Source: Welwitschia mirabilis
Lineage: Eukaryota > Gnetophyta > Gnetopsida > Welwitschiales
Assembly: GCA_051453625.1 (NCBI GenBank)
Contig: JBOZIK010000001.1
Location: 62,242,574 to 62,294,984 of the forward strand
Length of the DNA stretch: 52,411 bases
Reading direction: 5' to 3'
Below, piece after piece: positions 35,901 to 46,341 of this stretch. The stretch's first letter is position 1. Each line of letters begins with the position of its first letter. The position numbers and the translations under genes are program-made. A model generated the notes under the pieces. It had not been told where the DNA came from, did not search any database, and saw nothing but the letters and a program-made list of their open reading frames with translations.

Positions 35901-35999
35901 AGATTGAAGATATTCATGTTAATTTTTAGGTTGGTAAACATTAGTTGCACTAGACTTATTCAACAATAAATTACCATGTTCATTGTGGCTAACTAGGTA

Positions 36000-36346
36000 C
36001 TTTTTAGTATGATTTAAAAAAAAATCTCTGTGATGTCTAGAGTGACAAAATCAGCTAAGTATATTCCTTAGTCAACTTGTACTAAAACATCTTTAATAAG
36101 TTCCTCCAGATTGATGATAGATCTGTCAACTAAGGATAAGGTTATTTTGGTTTTAGAGCACTTCATTAGTCTTAAAGATTTACATATGTAGGATGACAGG
36201 ATAGTAACACTTACTCCTAAGTATAGTAGTGCATGAGATACCTTTTTATTATTAATAACTATAGGAATTATCAGTGGTCTAAGGTCTTTATGTTTGAAAG
36301 GAATATTTTTCTTCACCATTTGAGTGATTCTTTCTGCTAGACACAC
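36000..36346 (-). pseudogene. Aspartic protease domain of element F (active-site Asp lost)
   Basis: A 92-codon open stretch on minus (36068-36346) reads IPFKHKDLRPLIIPIVINNK, then HALLYLGVSVTIL and KITLSLVDRSIINLEELIK before DVLVQVD. In live copies the core is ALLDLGASVNLL; here the catalytic Asp is Tyr (TAC, complement of 36221-36223) and Ala is Val. The continuity of the rest suggests fairly recent decay. Confidence 0.82.
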
Positions 36347-36950
36347 TTGTTGTGATATAAACTTTCTCTTTTTATTTTTGAATATAAGTATTAAAGCTAC
36401 TTGAAATAGAGAGGCATATCCTTATCTGCTTAATTTAAGGGTATTTTTAATTCTAGTTACATAAAAAATTGATTTAACTTTTCATATATCATTAGATCTC
36501 TTTTAATCATTTGGAAAAGGGAGTCCTTAATTAGTTTCTTACTTGGCTTAACCAAAAAAGAAGGAGAGGAGCTTTCTAGTTTTGTTGGTTTTATTAATTC
36601 TAGTTCTTTCTTTTTAAATTGTTCTTAAACTATTTCATCCTTGAACAAATTATTTTTCTTATTTTGAATTAGTATATGTGTTGTTTCTTTCACTTTTATA
36701 GTGAATTAATTTACTTATTAATGGACTTTATTAATAATATTTGGCTTACCTTCTAATGATAATCCTAGTTATTATTTTTATGTCGGGTCTATGAGCATGT
36801 GTTTCATGTTTCTCACTTTCTTATTCATTATATCGATTTGTTTTCTAATACCTTGGGTCATAGTCCATGAGGATTGTTGAACTTGGAGGAGAGGGATAAA
36901 TGAGGTTTACCAAAGAAAGATTACAACTAAAATCAAATAAAAATACATGA
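36347..36950 (-). pseudogene. Gag C terminus and linker of element F
   Basis: Minus-strand pieces: QVQQSSWTMTQGIRKQIDIM near 36820-36890 matches the coiled-coil Gag end of Athila/Tat elements, and a linker containing KDSLFQMIKRD and an IPL....DMPLYFK-like block lies near 36400-36540. The rest is broken by stops. The capsid part is absent. Confidence 0.55.
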
Positions 36951-37540
36951 TAAAGACCTTACTAGATTAACATGATTCCCTAACATGGGTACATTCATGT
37001 ATAAAGGATTAGTTTTTCTTCATTCCTCTAGATGTCTTTAACAGATAAAATAATGGCTTTAGAGCATTATCAACCTTACATATAAATGAGATGCTTATCA
37101 TAAGATAGCACTCTCTTTTCCTCAGGGATTATAATATACTAGAATAAAACTTAATCATAAGCACTTATGGAAGCACATGCGTATAAGGGTTACCTTATAA
37201 TTTAGAATTCTAAGAAAGGGATCTAAAGATAATAATAATTAATAGATAATAATGCATGTATTCAAAAATCTGATAGTCCTACATTTAANNNNNNNNNNAG
37301 TGCCAATAAACAATGCTAACAAAAGGAAACAATAAGCTTAAAATATGTCACTTTAATGAAATTCTTGATTTCTTCTTATTGGAGTCACCTACAAGTATCC
37401 AAGATTAGAGTAATGCAGTTGTAATAGAGTTAATGATCAAGTAACGGATTCACCAAATGGTCCTCTTCAGCAAGGTCATAGAAATCTTTGTGAGTAATGG
37501 TAATTACTCGTGTGTAACCCCTTTTCTTTATACTTTATGC

Positions 37541-37548
37541 CTTTTATA
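37541..37548 (-). promoter_or_regulatory. TATA box in copia1 LTR
   Basis: TATAAAAG on minus, on the R/U5 side of the palindrome array, where the LTR promoter is expected. Confidence 0.45.
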
Positions 37549-37712
37549 CTTTTGATGTCTTCCTTGCCTTTAGCATAGAGATACAATTATTTGTAAACAT
37601 TTAAACACCATGCAGTGGCTATAAATGGCTAAGTTTTAGTCATTCAATGGCTATTTTATTTTTCATTAATTTTTTAAAGTAACATTTTCAACATAGTATA
37701 TGTATCTATCAA

Positions 37713-38071
37713 GAGATGTCTTTGGTTAAACCACCTAGATTTTGATAAGATTTACTATTGTATCTGTAATCTTTAGATATCATGAAATCAATGTGTAAAA
37801 ATTATCTGATTCATTGAAATGCATATAATTTATCATAGTATAATTTACCTTTGTTACCTCTTCTAGTTTAGTATAGAAATCTTTGATTTAGTAGACATCC
37901 TCAAATAGTTGAAGAAGTATACACTTCTTTAGTTTTCTAGACGTCTTTCATCTGTCTCAGCTCCTTGGTTCAATATGGATGTTTTCAACATGATAGATGT
38001 CTTTTCCTATGATGAACTCTAATTTAGTCTAAATGTATTTGATATAGTAGACATCTTTACCCTAGATGTCT
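37713..38071. repeat. Dispersed AGACGTCT-family palindromes in copia1 LTR
   Basis: AGACGTCT at 37939-37946. Its single-transition derivatives AGATGTCT or AGACATCT occur at 37995-38002, 38049-38056 and 38064-38071, with looser forms at 37713-37721 and 37893-37900. AGACGTCT is a perfect palindrome and the derivatives are what loss of the central CG gives on either strand. Confidence 0.7.
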
Positions 38072-38264
38072 TTAGATATGGAAACATCTTTAGTCAATTG
38101 TGTCTATCCTTTATGAATTCTAAGCTAAAGCTTCTTTGTACTTTAAACTTTGATTTTTTACTAGCTTGATCCCTATTTGTAATTTATTGTTCTCAAATTT
38201 TACTATCTACACATTAGACATGTCATGGATAAGTGGAATCATCAAAACTAGAACTTTACTAATA

Positions 38265-38276
38265 ATCTTTCCTCTT
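38265..38276 (-). other. Polypurine-like tract next to copia1 LTR
   Basis: Minus strand CAAGAGGAAAGAT adjoins the presumed LTR start. A second tract of the same type (AAAAAGGGAAGAATATGG, about 38688-38706) follows a GATGTCC just after the env-like region. Sireviruses usually carry such GATGTCAAAGGGGGAGA-like tracts. Confidence 0.45.
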
Positions 38277-38719
38277 GTTATGACGTTCAAAACTTTGCAA
38301 ATCTTATTAGTACAATTATGTTTAAACTTTACTTGAGATAAATTAATCTAAGAGAAGATATAGTGTATTTCATAAGGCATGTTATAAATTTTAAAAGGTA
38401 AAAACACTTAATAACCACATTGATAATCATTTATAATATAGTGAACAAGAACTATTGTTAATATACGAAATTGCTAAAAAAATGTCAAAAACATAAATTA
38501 TATTACATACAAGGATAATTCTAATAATAAATAATAAAATAGCATAATAAATCATCATGAAATGTGTACTAATATATAAAAAAGCATAAAAAATGATGTT
38601 ACTCATAGGAATTCCAATTCATCTATCTCAAGTTCACATCCTTCAAACTCATACTAAATACCTAATAAGATCCAATCTGATTTTTCCATATTCTTCCCTT
38701 TTTGGACATCACAAAAAGA

Positions 38720-40757
38720 ACTAGTTTCTAAGAACTGAATCATTAGTGTATTGAGTATCAACTCCTACATCATTACTATCATCATCACTATCCCTAGTGG
38801 TAGAGGGCTATATGATGTACAAGGAAGATGATGTGGGTGAAGGTATGTGCCACTTCCATAATGGTCATTGTAATGTCTTACCACGACTCTAAGAGACCTA
38901 TCTACTCATATTTGAGTACATTTAAGGGGTAATAGAGGTATTAAAGAATCTAGTAGTAGTAGTCTTAGCAAAATTAGAAGCTAAAAATGGAGCAGTGCTG
39001 AGAGGTGGAGCATGAATAAAAAATGTGAGATATGGTGAAAAAGATAAAAGACGAGGTGATGAAGGTATGTGAGACGGTGATGGAGACTGTGTGGAATGGT
39101 GAATGGGTACTTTTCAATGAGGCCTACAAAAGATGAGGGACTTATCATTAGAGCTCTCAAAACCCACTTGCTACTTTCTCTATGTCTATGCTAGAGCTTG
39201 GTACTTTCCCTATGTGTATGTTAGAGTCTGGTGCTCCCCTTAAAGGTGTGACTCCTCCTTTACGGACTCTGATGGATTAGGATCCTTATCTTAAATTAAA
39301 TCACAACCTATAGCAGGAGGTGTGGAAGGTATTTCTACCTCAAACTCTTCCTCTAAATTAGACCAAATGGGAGTCCTCATAGAATCCCAACTACCTATAA
39401 GTGTCTCTCCTTCATTGGCTATGTACTAATTCTTCTTTAACCTCAAGATATTTCTACTAATCTTACCTCTTGGTTTTGCAATCATCTTGAGGTCCTTTTT
39501 TACTAATGAGGAACTATGAGTAGCTATAGAATAGGAGTATTAAAATTATGCCTTAGAAGGTCCTCTACTGGTATCTTCACCTATTTGTACTGAAGCTCAC
39601 TATTTTTCACTAAACTCTGAAAGCCGCTTTTAGGGATGAATGAAACTAACGTATGAAACTAAGATGATAACATTGCTAATTATCAAGCTAATCAAATAAG
39701 GGTAACTCAAATTCTATTCCTTATAAAAAAGAGTAATGATATCCATACATAAGATGAAGCTAAGATCAATTTTAGATCCCATGAGAAGGTAGTATATCAC
39801 AAAATTCTACATGAGGTTGTAATAGATGTAGTTATGTCCTTAAACTAGTATATTATAAAATGTAATTAAATTCAAAATGGACACATCAGGTACTATATCT
39901 TTGCATTCCACATTCTCATAAAAGTTCATCTCTTAATACCTAAAGAGAACATTGCTCAATAAATGCTGTGAAATCTTAAGAGAGTGACATATGAAAATAT
40001 CCTTGAAGGGATGCATATATAACTAAAAAAGCTTTAAATCATTTATGCTAAGCATGGAATCGATAAAAATAGAAGTAATAAATAAATATATTCCTCATAC
40101 TTAAGATTAAAAAGTGCTAGTGTTGTCATCTATCTTATAAATATTAGCATAGAACTCTTAAATAATGGGGTCTAAAATGCTTTGTTATAATTAAATTGTC
40201 ATGTCTTAACCAAGATGAGAGATATAAAAAGAATTTAATCTTTCTTATGATTTTGAAAGNNNNNNNNNNNNNNNNNNNNNNNNNNNNNNNNNNNNNNNNN
40301 NNNNNNNNNNNNNNNNNNNNNNNNNNNNNNNNNNNNNNNNNNNNNNNNNNNNNNNNNNNATAACTAAAAAAGCTTTAAATCATTTATGCTAAGCATGGAA
40401 TTGATAAAAATAGGAGTAATAAATAGAGATATTCCTCATACTTAAGATTAAAAAGTGCTAGTATTGTCATCTATCTTATAAATATTAGCATAGAACTCCT
40501 AAATAATGGGGTCTAAAATGCTTTGTTGTAATTAAATTGTCATGTCTTAACCAAGATGAGAGATATAAAAAGAATTTAATCTTTCTTATGATTTTGAAAG
40601 CTGAGAGTACTTTCTACAATAATAGAGTTCCTATTCAAATTTTAGAAATGTTTTGTAGCTAATTTATGATAGAACTATAATTTATATTAAGGTTTGTGTG
40701 TTTTAATAATAGGTTTCTTTTCTTCTGAGGCACCATAGGTCTTTCTCCTAACCATTT
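38720..40757 (-). pseudogene. Env-like 3' region of copia1 (degenerate)
   Basis: Between pol and the polypurine tract. On minus it starts with MVRRKTYGASEEKK (ATG at about 40757) and has pieces in several frames: a hydrophobic/aromatic middle part near 39650-39900, a basic RGKISRNILRLKK stretch near 39425-39480 followed by an acidic EEEFEVEIPSTPP stretch, a Ser/Pro-rich part near 39030-39090, and an acidic SDDDSNDVGVD end near 38770-38800. This order recalls the extra ORF of Sireviruses, often called env-like. Its function is unknown and I cannot show a membrane fusion role. The gap at 40260-40359 with duplicated flanks lies inside. Confidence 0.42.
40019..40600. other. Gap with duplicated flanks (probable unmerged contig overlap)
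   Basis: 40019-40259 and 40360-40600 are both 241 bp, differ at about 7 positions, and abut the 100-N gap exactly. Confidence 0.85.
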
Positions 40758-40881
40758 TAAAGGAAAAAATACTAAAAGAACTAAGCTTTAATAAGCAAAT
40801 GTAAAAGAACCAATGAAAAAGAGCACCTGTTAAAGAAAAGAGCACTTGATTTGTTGGTTGTAAAGACTTCTTCTAAATCAA

Positions 40882-41320
40882 AGATGTCTATGCTAAGAAA
40901 TCTAAGAAAACTTAGGATATAAAGGACTCTAAGAGAGACATCTACTAACTAGAGGATTAAAAATGATGGATGGTGGTTCCTTTACTAAATAAAAAGGATT
41001 AAAAACCCTCATTTAGGTGAATGCTTTATTTTTTTAATGTAATATGTAAAAGATATTTACCACTTAAAAGATAACTAAAATGATGAAATTAGATGTCTTT
41101 TACTTTTAAAGATGTCTTTTAATAAGAAATTCTAATAGTTACTATGTGCTGTAAAGATGTCTACATACTCAAAGACATCTATTTTAAAAACCAAAAAAAA
41201 AAAAATTAAATAATACCTAACCTCTAAAGATATCTAATATATCAAATATTTCTACTTAAAAGACATCTACAAACTAAATACTTCTCTAAGATAAAAGTCT
41301 TCCACTCAAAAGACGTATTT
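40882..41320. repeat. AGACGTCT-family cluster between pol and env-like region of copia1
   Basis: AGATGTCT or AGACATCT at 40882-40889, 40936-40943, 41091-41098, 41110-41117, 41155-41162, 41173-41180 and 41261-41268, plus AGATATCT at 41228-41235 and AGACGTAT near 41311. Several share the context ACTyAAAAGACATCTA. It is the same motif family as in the LTR at 37713-38071 but lies just upstream (on minus) of the env-like start. Confidence 0.72.
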
Positions 41321-41469
41321 TCTACAAAATAGATACTTTGAAATTTTCTTTAACTAATATTAATATTAGACTACTACAACTTAAAAAATGATAAAGTAAC
41401 ATGGGCATGATACACTAGTCTATGTTCTAGCTCATATTTTTAACTCATAGAGTATTAAAATGCCAAGTT

Positions 41470-43200
41470 GAGATTTTGAGAGTTATTATCAAATGACTTA
41501 CCTAATTGGACAAGGTCAAATCCCCAAGTTTCTACATAATTTGATAAAGTTATTACCACTTAGTGGTTTGATAAAGACATCAGTGATTTGATCATTAGCA
41601 TTAATGTATTCCAACATGATGTCTTTGTTTGGTACATTCTCTTTAAGAAAATGATTTCTGATCTCTATAGGTTTGATTATTTAATAATGAATTATATTCT
41701 TCAATATATATTTATCACTTTTGTTATCACAAGAAGTTGGAATACTTTTCATGGTTATTCTAAAATCTTTTAAGATTTACTTCGTTTAAAGTAATAAAGC
41801 AGCAACTTCCAGCAGTGATGTATTCAGCTTTAGTAGGTAAGAGACAGTTGAATTTTACTTTTTAATCTTCCAAGTTACTCAATATTTCCTAAGCAAGAAC
41901 TAATTTTCACTAGTACTCATTCTATCATTTTTATAACCTACCTAGTCTCCATCATAATATGCAACTAGATCAAGGTAGGAGTCCTTTAAATACCAAAGGC
42001 TCTAATTAGTAGTACCTTTTAAATAGTGAAATATTCTTTTAACTATCATAAGATGTGATTTTTTAGGACCACTTTGATAATGAACAAAAATTCCTATACG
42101 AAAAATGTTTAACTTTTGGTCAACCTTCTTACAAATCTTATCATTATCCAGTTTTATTCTTTAACTTATTAGAATATTTTTAGCCTTGCAATCTTATAAG
42201 CCATACTTAACTAATAGATTTTAAACATATTTAGTTTGAGAAAAACATATACCTTATATGTGTTACACCACTTAAAGCCCCTAGAAGTTACTCATTTCTC
42301 CCATAAGACTCATCTCAAATTCATCTTGCATAATCTTAGTAAACTTATTATATAATATTTAATTAGTAGCACTAAAAATGATATCATCCACTTAGATTTA
42401 TATAATAGTTAAATCTTTATCATTTGTTTTAATAAATAGTGTAACATTAGATGTACCTCTTTTAAATCTATCTTTAAGTAGATGTTTTAAAATTTTCTCA
42501 TACTAGCTCTAGGAGCTTGCTTAAGATCATAGAGAGCCTTTTTCACTTTGTAAACATAATCTAATTTATTTGAGTTAATAAAACCTTTAGGTTATTTAAT
42601 GTATATATCCTCTTAAAGTACTCTATTTAAAAAGTTACTTTTAATATCAATTCAATAGAGTCTGAATTCTTTAACACATGCAAAGGCTAAGAGCATTCTT
42701 ATAGACTCCATACATGCTACTTATGCAAAGGTTTTTATTCTTATTGGTTGTATCTTTTTGCTACTAACCTAGCTTTATTTCTAAAAAAATTACCTTTTTT
42801 CATATGTTTTATTTCTAAAGATCCATTTTTTACCAATGTCATATCTATTGCATGGCCTTAAAGTAAGTTCTCAGACATTGCATCTTTTAAACTAATTAAG
42901 TTCCTCTTGCATTTTTAGCATCCAATGCTTATCACTTTCTGCTTTATTGAGAGTTTTGAGCTTCACTTGTGACATATAAGCTGCAAATATATAAAAATCA
43001 TTATCACAACTCTAAGTTTGAATACCACCATATGGACTACCTATGAGGTTGCTTGTAAAATGACTTCTCTTCAATTTAATCATGTTCGAAGAGGTTTCTT
43101 TATTACTTTCTTCTTTCTTCTCTTCCTCATTATCTGATTGAGCTTGATAATACTAGATGATTGTTCAAGCTATATGAAAATATAGTCATCCTATATATAA
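41470..43200 (-). pseudogene. Reverse transcriptase and RNase H of copia1
   Basis: Minus-strand RT blocks near 42600-42960 include KTLNKAESDKHWMLKMQEEL, KWIFRNK and MESIRMLLAFA. The catalytic VDD of YVDD is at about 42384-42392, with stops for the residues before it, then a EFEMSLMGEMSNF block near 42290-42330. The RNase H end reads EIIFLKENVPNKDIMLEYI and ADIFTKPL-like TDVFIKPLSGNNF near 41555-41595, which is the usual C terminus of copia Pol. Many stops and frameshifts. Confidence 0.75.
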
Positions 43201-44350
43201 ATAGAATTTGATTTAGTATCATTTATTTTAACACTTATAGTTTTTTCTGCTATATGTGTTCTATTGTTGAACACTTAGTAGGCTTTGCTAACCATGGAGT
43301 AACCCAGAAAAATGTCATTATTAAATTCGAAATCAAATTTTCTTAGTTTATCCTTTTTATTTAAAATGAAATATTTTGAATCAAATATATAAAAATAACT
43401 TAATAAGGGTTTCTTACCAAACTATAATTCATTTAAGGTTTTCAAAATAAAGCATCTTATTAGAACTCAGTTGGAAACATAGCATGTAGCATTAATGGCT
43501 TTCACCCAAAAATTATATGGAACTTATTGATTATGCACCATTGTTCTTGTCATTTCATTTAGAATCCTATTTTTTATTTTATCAAATTCATTTTTTTATC
43601 GAGTTCTTAGTGTAGAAAACTGGTGAAAAATATCAAACTATTCACAAAAGTCTCTAAATCTTGTATTTTTGAATTTGATGTTATTATCACTTCTTATTAT
43701 CTTAATCTTATATGCCTATTAGTTATATAACATAATACACAACTTAGAGAAAGTGTTAAATGTCTCATCTTTATATGCAAGGAATTCTACAAATGTGAAA
43801 TGAGAGAAATCATCAACAATAATTAGGTAATATCTTTTCTTACTAAAACTTTTAGTAGGAAACAAACCAATAATATCAAGATGTAAAAGACCTAGGAAAC
43901 ATTTAGTAGTGATAGAGTTTTTCTTATCAAACCTTACCCTTGTTTGCTTTCCTTTTTAGCATGCCTTGAAAACGAAATTATTAAATCTTTGCAACTTTAG
44001 AAGTCTTCTTACTATGTCTTTTGAAGATAAGGGTTTTATTAAGTCTTTTTTTATATACCCAAGCTTCTTGTGTTATAGCTTTGTTTCACTTGTAATACTT
44101 AATAGACCCTTCATTCCCTTATTAGAAATATCTTGCATAGTAGTGATATAAGTGTTAGATTTTCTAACTCTAGTAAATAACAACTTGTTTGATTTATATT
44201 CTTTGATAATGCAATCATCTTTGATAAAAGTTACAAAAACATTTGCATCACATAACTGGTTAACACTTAGAAGATTATGTTGTAATCTTTCTATAAAGAA
44301 AACATCTTTTACCTCTAATAGATTACCTTCTCAAGGCTTTTAATACCTCT
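43200..44350 (-). pseudogene. Integrase and GAG-pre-integrase of copia1
   Basis: Minus-strand GAG-pre-integrase: the LWHKRLGH motif reads .HKKLGY, with Trp turned into a stop and His into Tyr, then DLIKPLSSKDIVRRL near 44000-44045. Integrase core: LLHLDIIGLFP with the first catalytic Asp, then YYLIIVDDFSHFTFVEF near 43790-43840, then IRSDNNIKFKNTRFRDFCE near 43620-43690 and a block of the Glu region (KNRILNEMTRTM near 43545-43585). Integration function is lost through stops. Confidence 0.75.
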
Positions 44351-44359
44351 AATAGGAGC

Positions 44360-44770
44360 CTCTGTATTCTCATCAAAGGTGACTACTCCTTTATCTTACT
44401 CTATCAAGGTGGTAAATCTATATCTGTTTTTAGTCATATTCCTTGAACATTCACTATCAACATACCAGTCATGTTTCTTTACCACTTGTAATGTAATGTG
44501 AGCTAAGAGAGTTAGTCTTGATTCTAGAATTCATATCTTCTTTGGTTTAGCTTACACAAGATATTGTACCATATTTATTAACCCTTTATTATGTTTATAG
44601 AAATAAAAATAAGTAATATTATTGGTATAAATTATAATCTTATACCTTGGCTTGTAGTTCTATTTATTGAATAATGATGCTAAGGTATCAGTGGAGGCTT
44701 CATTATGGCCAAAGATACTTTTATCATTTGGACTTCTGCATTATCTAAGCATGATGTTTAAGGTCTTCTT
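44360..44770 (-). pseudogene. Protease and Gag end of copia1, cut by copia2
   Basis: Minus strand WYVDSECSRNMT near 44430-44470 corresponds to the copia protease motif WYLDSGCSRHMT; the catalytic Asp is kept, Gly is Glu and His is Asn. FDENTEAPIRGI follows. Upstream (44510-44770) is the gag-protease linker with stops. The sequence stops at 44770 at the TG of copia2. Confidence 0.75.
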
Positions 44771-45424
44771 TGATAGGATCGAGAACCTTGGGGAGGTGAA
44801 TAGGTTATTTCAAATACTTAAGCTCAAAAGCAACTTAAAGTTATCTAATCACTGTCTGTATGTAAAAATAATAAAATCAAGAATGTGCATTCAAGAAATG
44901 AAAAACTAAATGTAAAGAATCAAAAGACAGAAAGTTATAAACTATCAATTTAGATGCACTTAGGATTTATGGTGATTTGGGAACTCCCCTACTCCACTCT
45001 CGCCGATCAGCTTCTCCCAAGTTTGATCTTGGATCTCTGTTACTCCACAGATTTTACCAGGTTCACCTGTAATTCTTACAAGCTGATTTTTATAGGCTAA
45101 GTCTCAACCTTAACACTGAACTTTTGCATTCTAATTCTCAACCTCTAAAATCAATAGATGTGATGCAATGCAGCCTTAATAGCTCAGATATCACTTGTTC
45201 AGTATCAGTATAATGAATGGAGCTCTTCTTCAATAGAATACAATGATGAACCTCTTAGATCTAATTCTAAGTCTGGTTCTTTGGCCAAGAATAGATCTCG
45301 TCAATTATATATGAAGTTATACAATGATGTGCTAATGAAAACATCACTTGATCTTTCAGATCTATAATGAATATACCCATTTAGAAAAGTGACAAAAAGA
45401 TCTCTAGGTCATCTCTTGTCTAGC

Positions 45425-45432
45425 TATTTATA
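45425..45432 (-). promoter_or_regulatory. TATA box in copia2 LTR
   Basis: TATAAATA on minus, downstream (on minus) of the GTCGAC array and near the ATGGCTATAAATGGCTATAA block at 45477-45496. Confidence 0.5.
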
Positions 45433-45563
45433 ACGAAGGGTTACTAGGATTCATTACAAATGAATTGCATCTCCAATGGCTATAAATGGCTATAAAATGG
45501 CTAGGTAACGACTAGGTAAATGCTAGGTAACATTCACAACTTTTGCTTTTCTGCACCATCCAT

Positions 45564-45899
45564 TCGACCCCACAAAAATCCGATCGACTCCATGAGAACT
45601 TGATTGATCCCATCCTAGGTCTAGTCAACCCCTTGTCTCTTAGTCTGGAAGTATGGACTATCAGCTTCTTAAGTCCAGTTGACCCCATGAAAATCTAGTC
45701 GACCCCTTTCCTCTCTGTATGGAACTAATGACTATCAGTTTCTCAAATCCAATCGATCCCATGAATATCTAATCGACCTCTTTCCTCTTGGTTTGGGACT
45801 ATTGGTTTTTAAGATCATAGGTCGATCAACCCCTTTATAATTTGGTTGATCCCTCTGGGTTTAATTCATTTCTTTATGATAACTTCAGGTGCAGTTGAC
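45564..45899. repeat. GTCGAC-family array with 20-bp and 74-bp spacing in copia2 LTR
   Basis: Hexamers one or two transitions from GTCGAC begin at 45564, 45583, 45603, 45624, then 45678/45698, 45752/45772, 45825/45845, and 45894. Within pairs the start-to-start distance is 20 bp; pairs repeat every 73-74 bp as part of a diverged tandem unit that also has a CTATCAG stretch. Only 45698-45703 is a perfect GTCGAC; the rest have CG changed to TG or CA. The context is CCrGTCGACCCC. Confidence 0.75.
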
Positions 45900-46341
45900 T
45901 CCTTTANNNNNNNNNNNNNNNNNNNNNNNNNNNNNNNNNNNNNNNNNNNNNNNNNNNNNNNNNNNNNNNNNNNNNNNNNNNNNNNNNNNNNNNNNNNNNN
46001 NNNNNNACAAAAATCCGATCGACTCCATGAGAACTTGATTGATCCCATCCTAGATCCGGTCAACTCCTTGTCTCTTAGTCTGGAAGTATGGACTATCAGC
46101 TTCTTAAGTCCAGTTGATCCCATAAAAATCTAATTGACCCCTTTCCTCTCTGTATGGAACTAATGACTGTCAGTTCCTCAAATCCAATCGATCCCATGAC
46201 TATCTAATCGACCTCTTTCCTCTTAGTCTAGGACTATTGGTTTTTAAGATCATAGGTCGATAAACAACTTTATAATTTGGTTGACCCCTCTGGGTTTAGT
46301 TCATTTCTTTACAATAGCTTTAGGTGTAGTTAACCCCTTTA
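45572..46341. other. Gap with duplicated flanks (probable unmerged contig overlap)
   Basis: 45572-45906 and 46007-46341 are both 335 bp and abut the 100-N gap exactly. Both carry the GTCGAC array, so the second array copy should not be counted as a separate biological repeat without a check. Confidence 0.8.

Larger units (their letters stand above)
32639..36950 (-). mobile_element. Athila/Tat-type Ty3/gypsy element F (partial)
   Basis: Minus-strand element: Gag C terminus on the right, then protease, RT, RNase H and integrase, and 32639-33040 as a short tail. No LTR of its own is visible. The right end is cut by copia1's LTR region, the left by the gap at 32539-32638. Protein wording differs from A/B/C, so it is another family. 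Confidence 0.8.
36960..38264 (-). repeat. 3' LTR of copia1 (approximate)
   Basis: Has a layout shared with copia2's LTR: a TATA box, an ATGGCTATAAATGGCTA block (37617-37633; compare 45477-45493) and an array of short palindromes (37714-38071). The inner end is set at 38264, next to a purine tract on minus and a sequence reading GTAAAGTTCTAGTTTTGATG. The outer end is uncertain; a 10-N gap lies at 37289-37298. Confidence 0.55.
36960..44770 (-). mobile_element. Sirevirus-type Ty1/copia element copia1 (partial)
   Basis: Minus-strand copia element: remnant of gag and protease on the right, GAG-pre-integrase, integrase, RT and RNase H, then a spacer, an env-like region, polypurine-like tracts and the 3' LTR on the left. 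Integrase precedes RT, which separates it from gypsy. The env-like region and the protein wording place it near Sirevirus (SIRE/Maximus). It is interrupted at 44770 by copia2; its gag and 5' LTR would lie beyond the window. Confidence 0.8.

Noticed and set aside
43966-44343. Two adjacent open stretches on plus (61 and 63 codons)
   Set aside because: They are antisense to the GAG-pre-integrase and protease part of copia1, where the minus strand gives recognisable motifs.
44667-44909. An 80-codon open stretch on plus crossing 44771
   Set aside because: It spans the junction between copia1 and the copia2 LTR and so cannot be an old gene; its parts belong to two elements on the other strand.
45564-45899. 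CRISPR-like array of short repeats with even spacing
   Set aside because: The repeats are degenerate hexamers within a diverged tandem unit in a plant LTR. There are no long identical repeats, unique spacers or cas genes.
45572-46341. A 335-bp tandem repeat inside the copia2 LTR
   Set aside because: The two copies meet a 100-N gap exactly at their ends, so an unmerged contig overlap explains them better. The internal GTCGAC array in each copy is still real.
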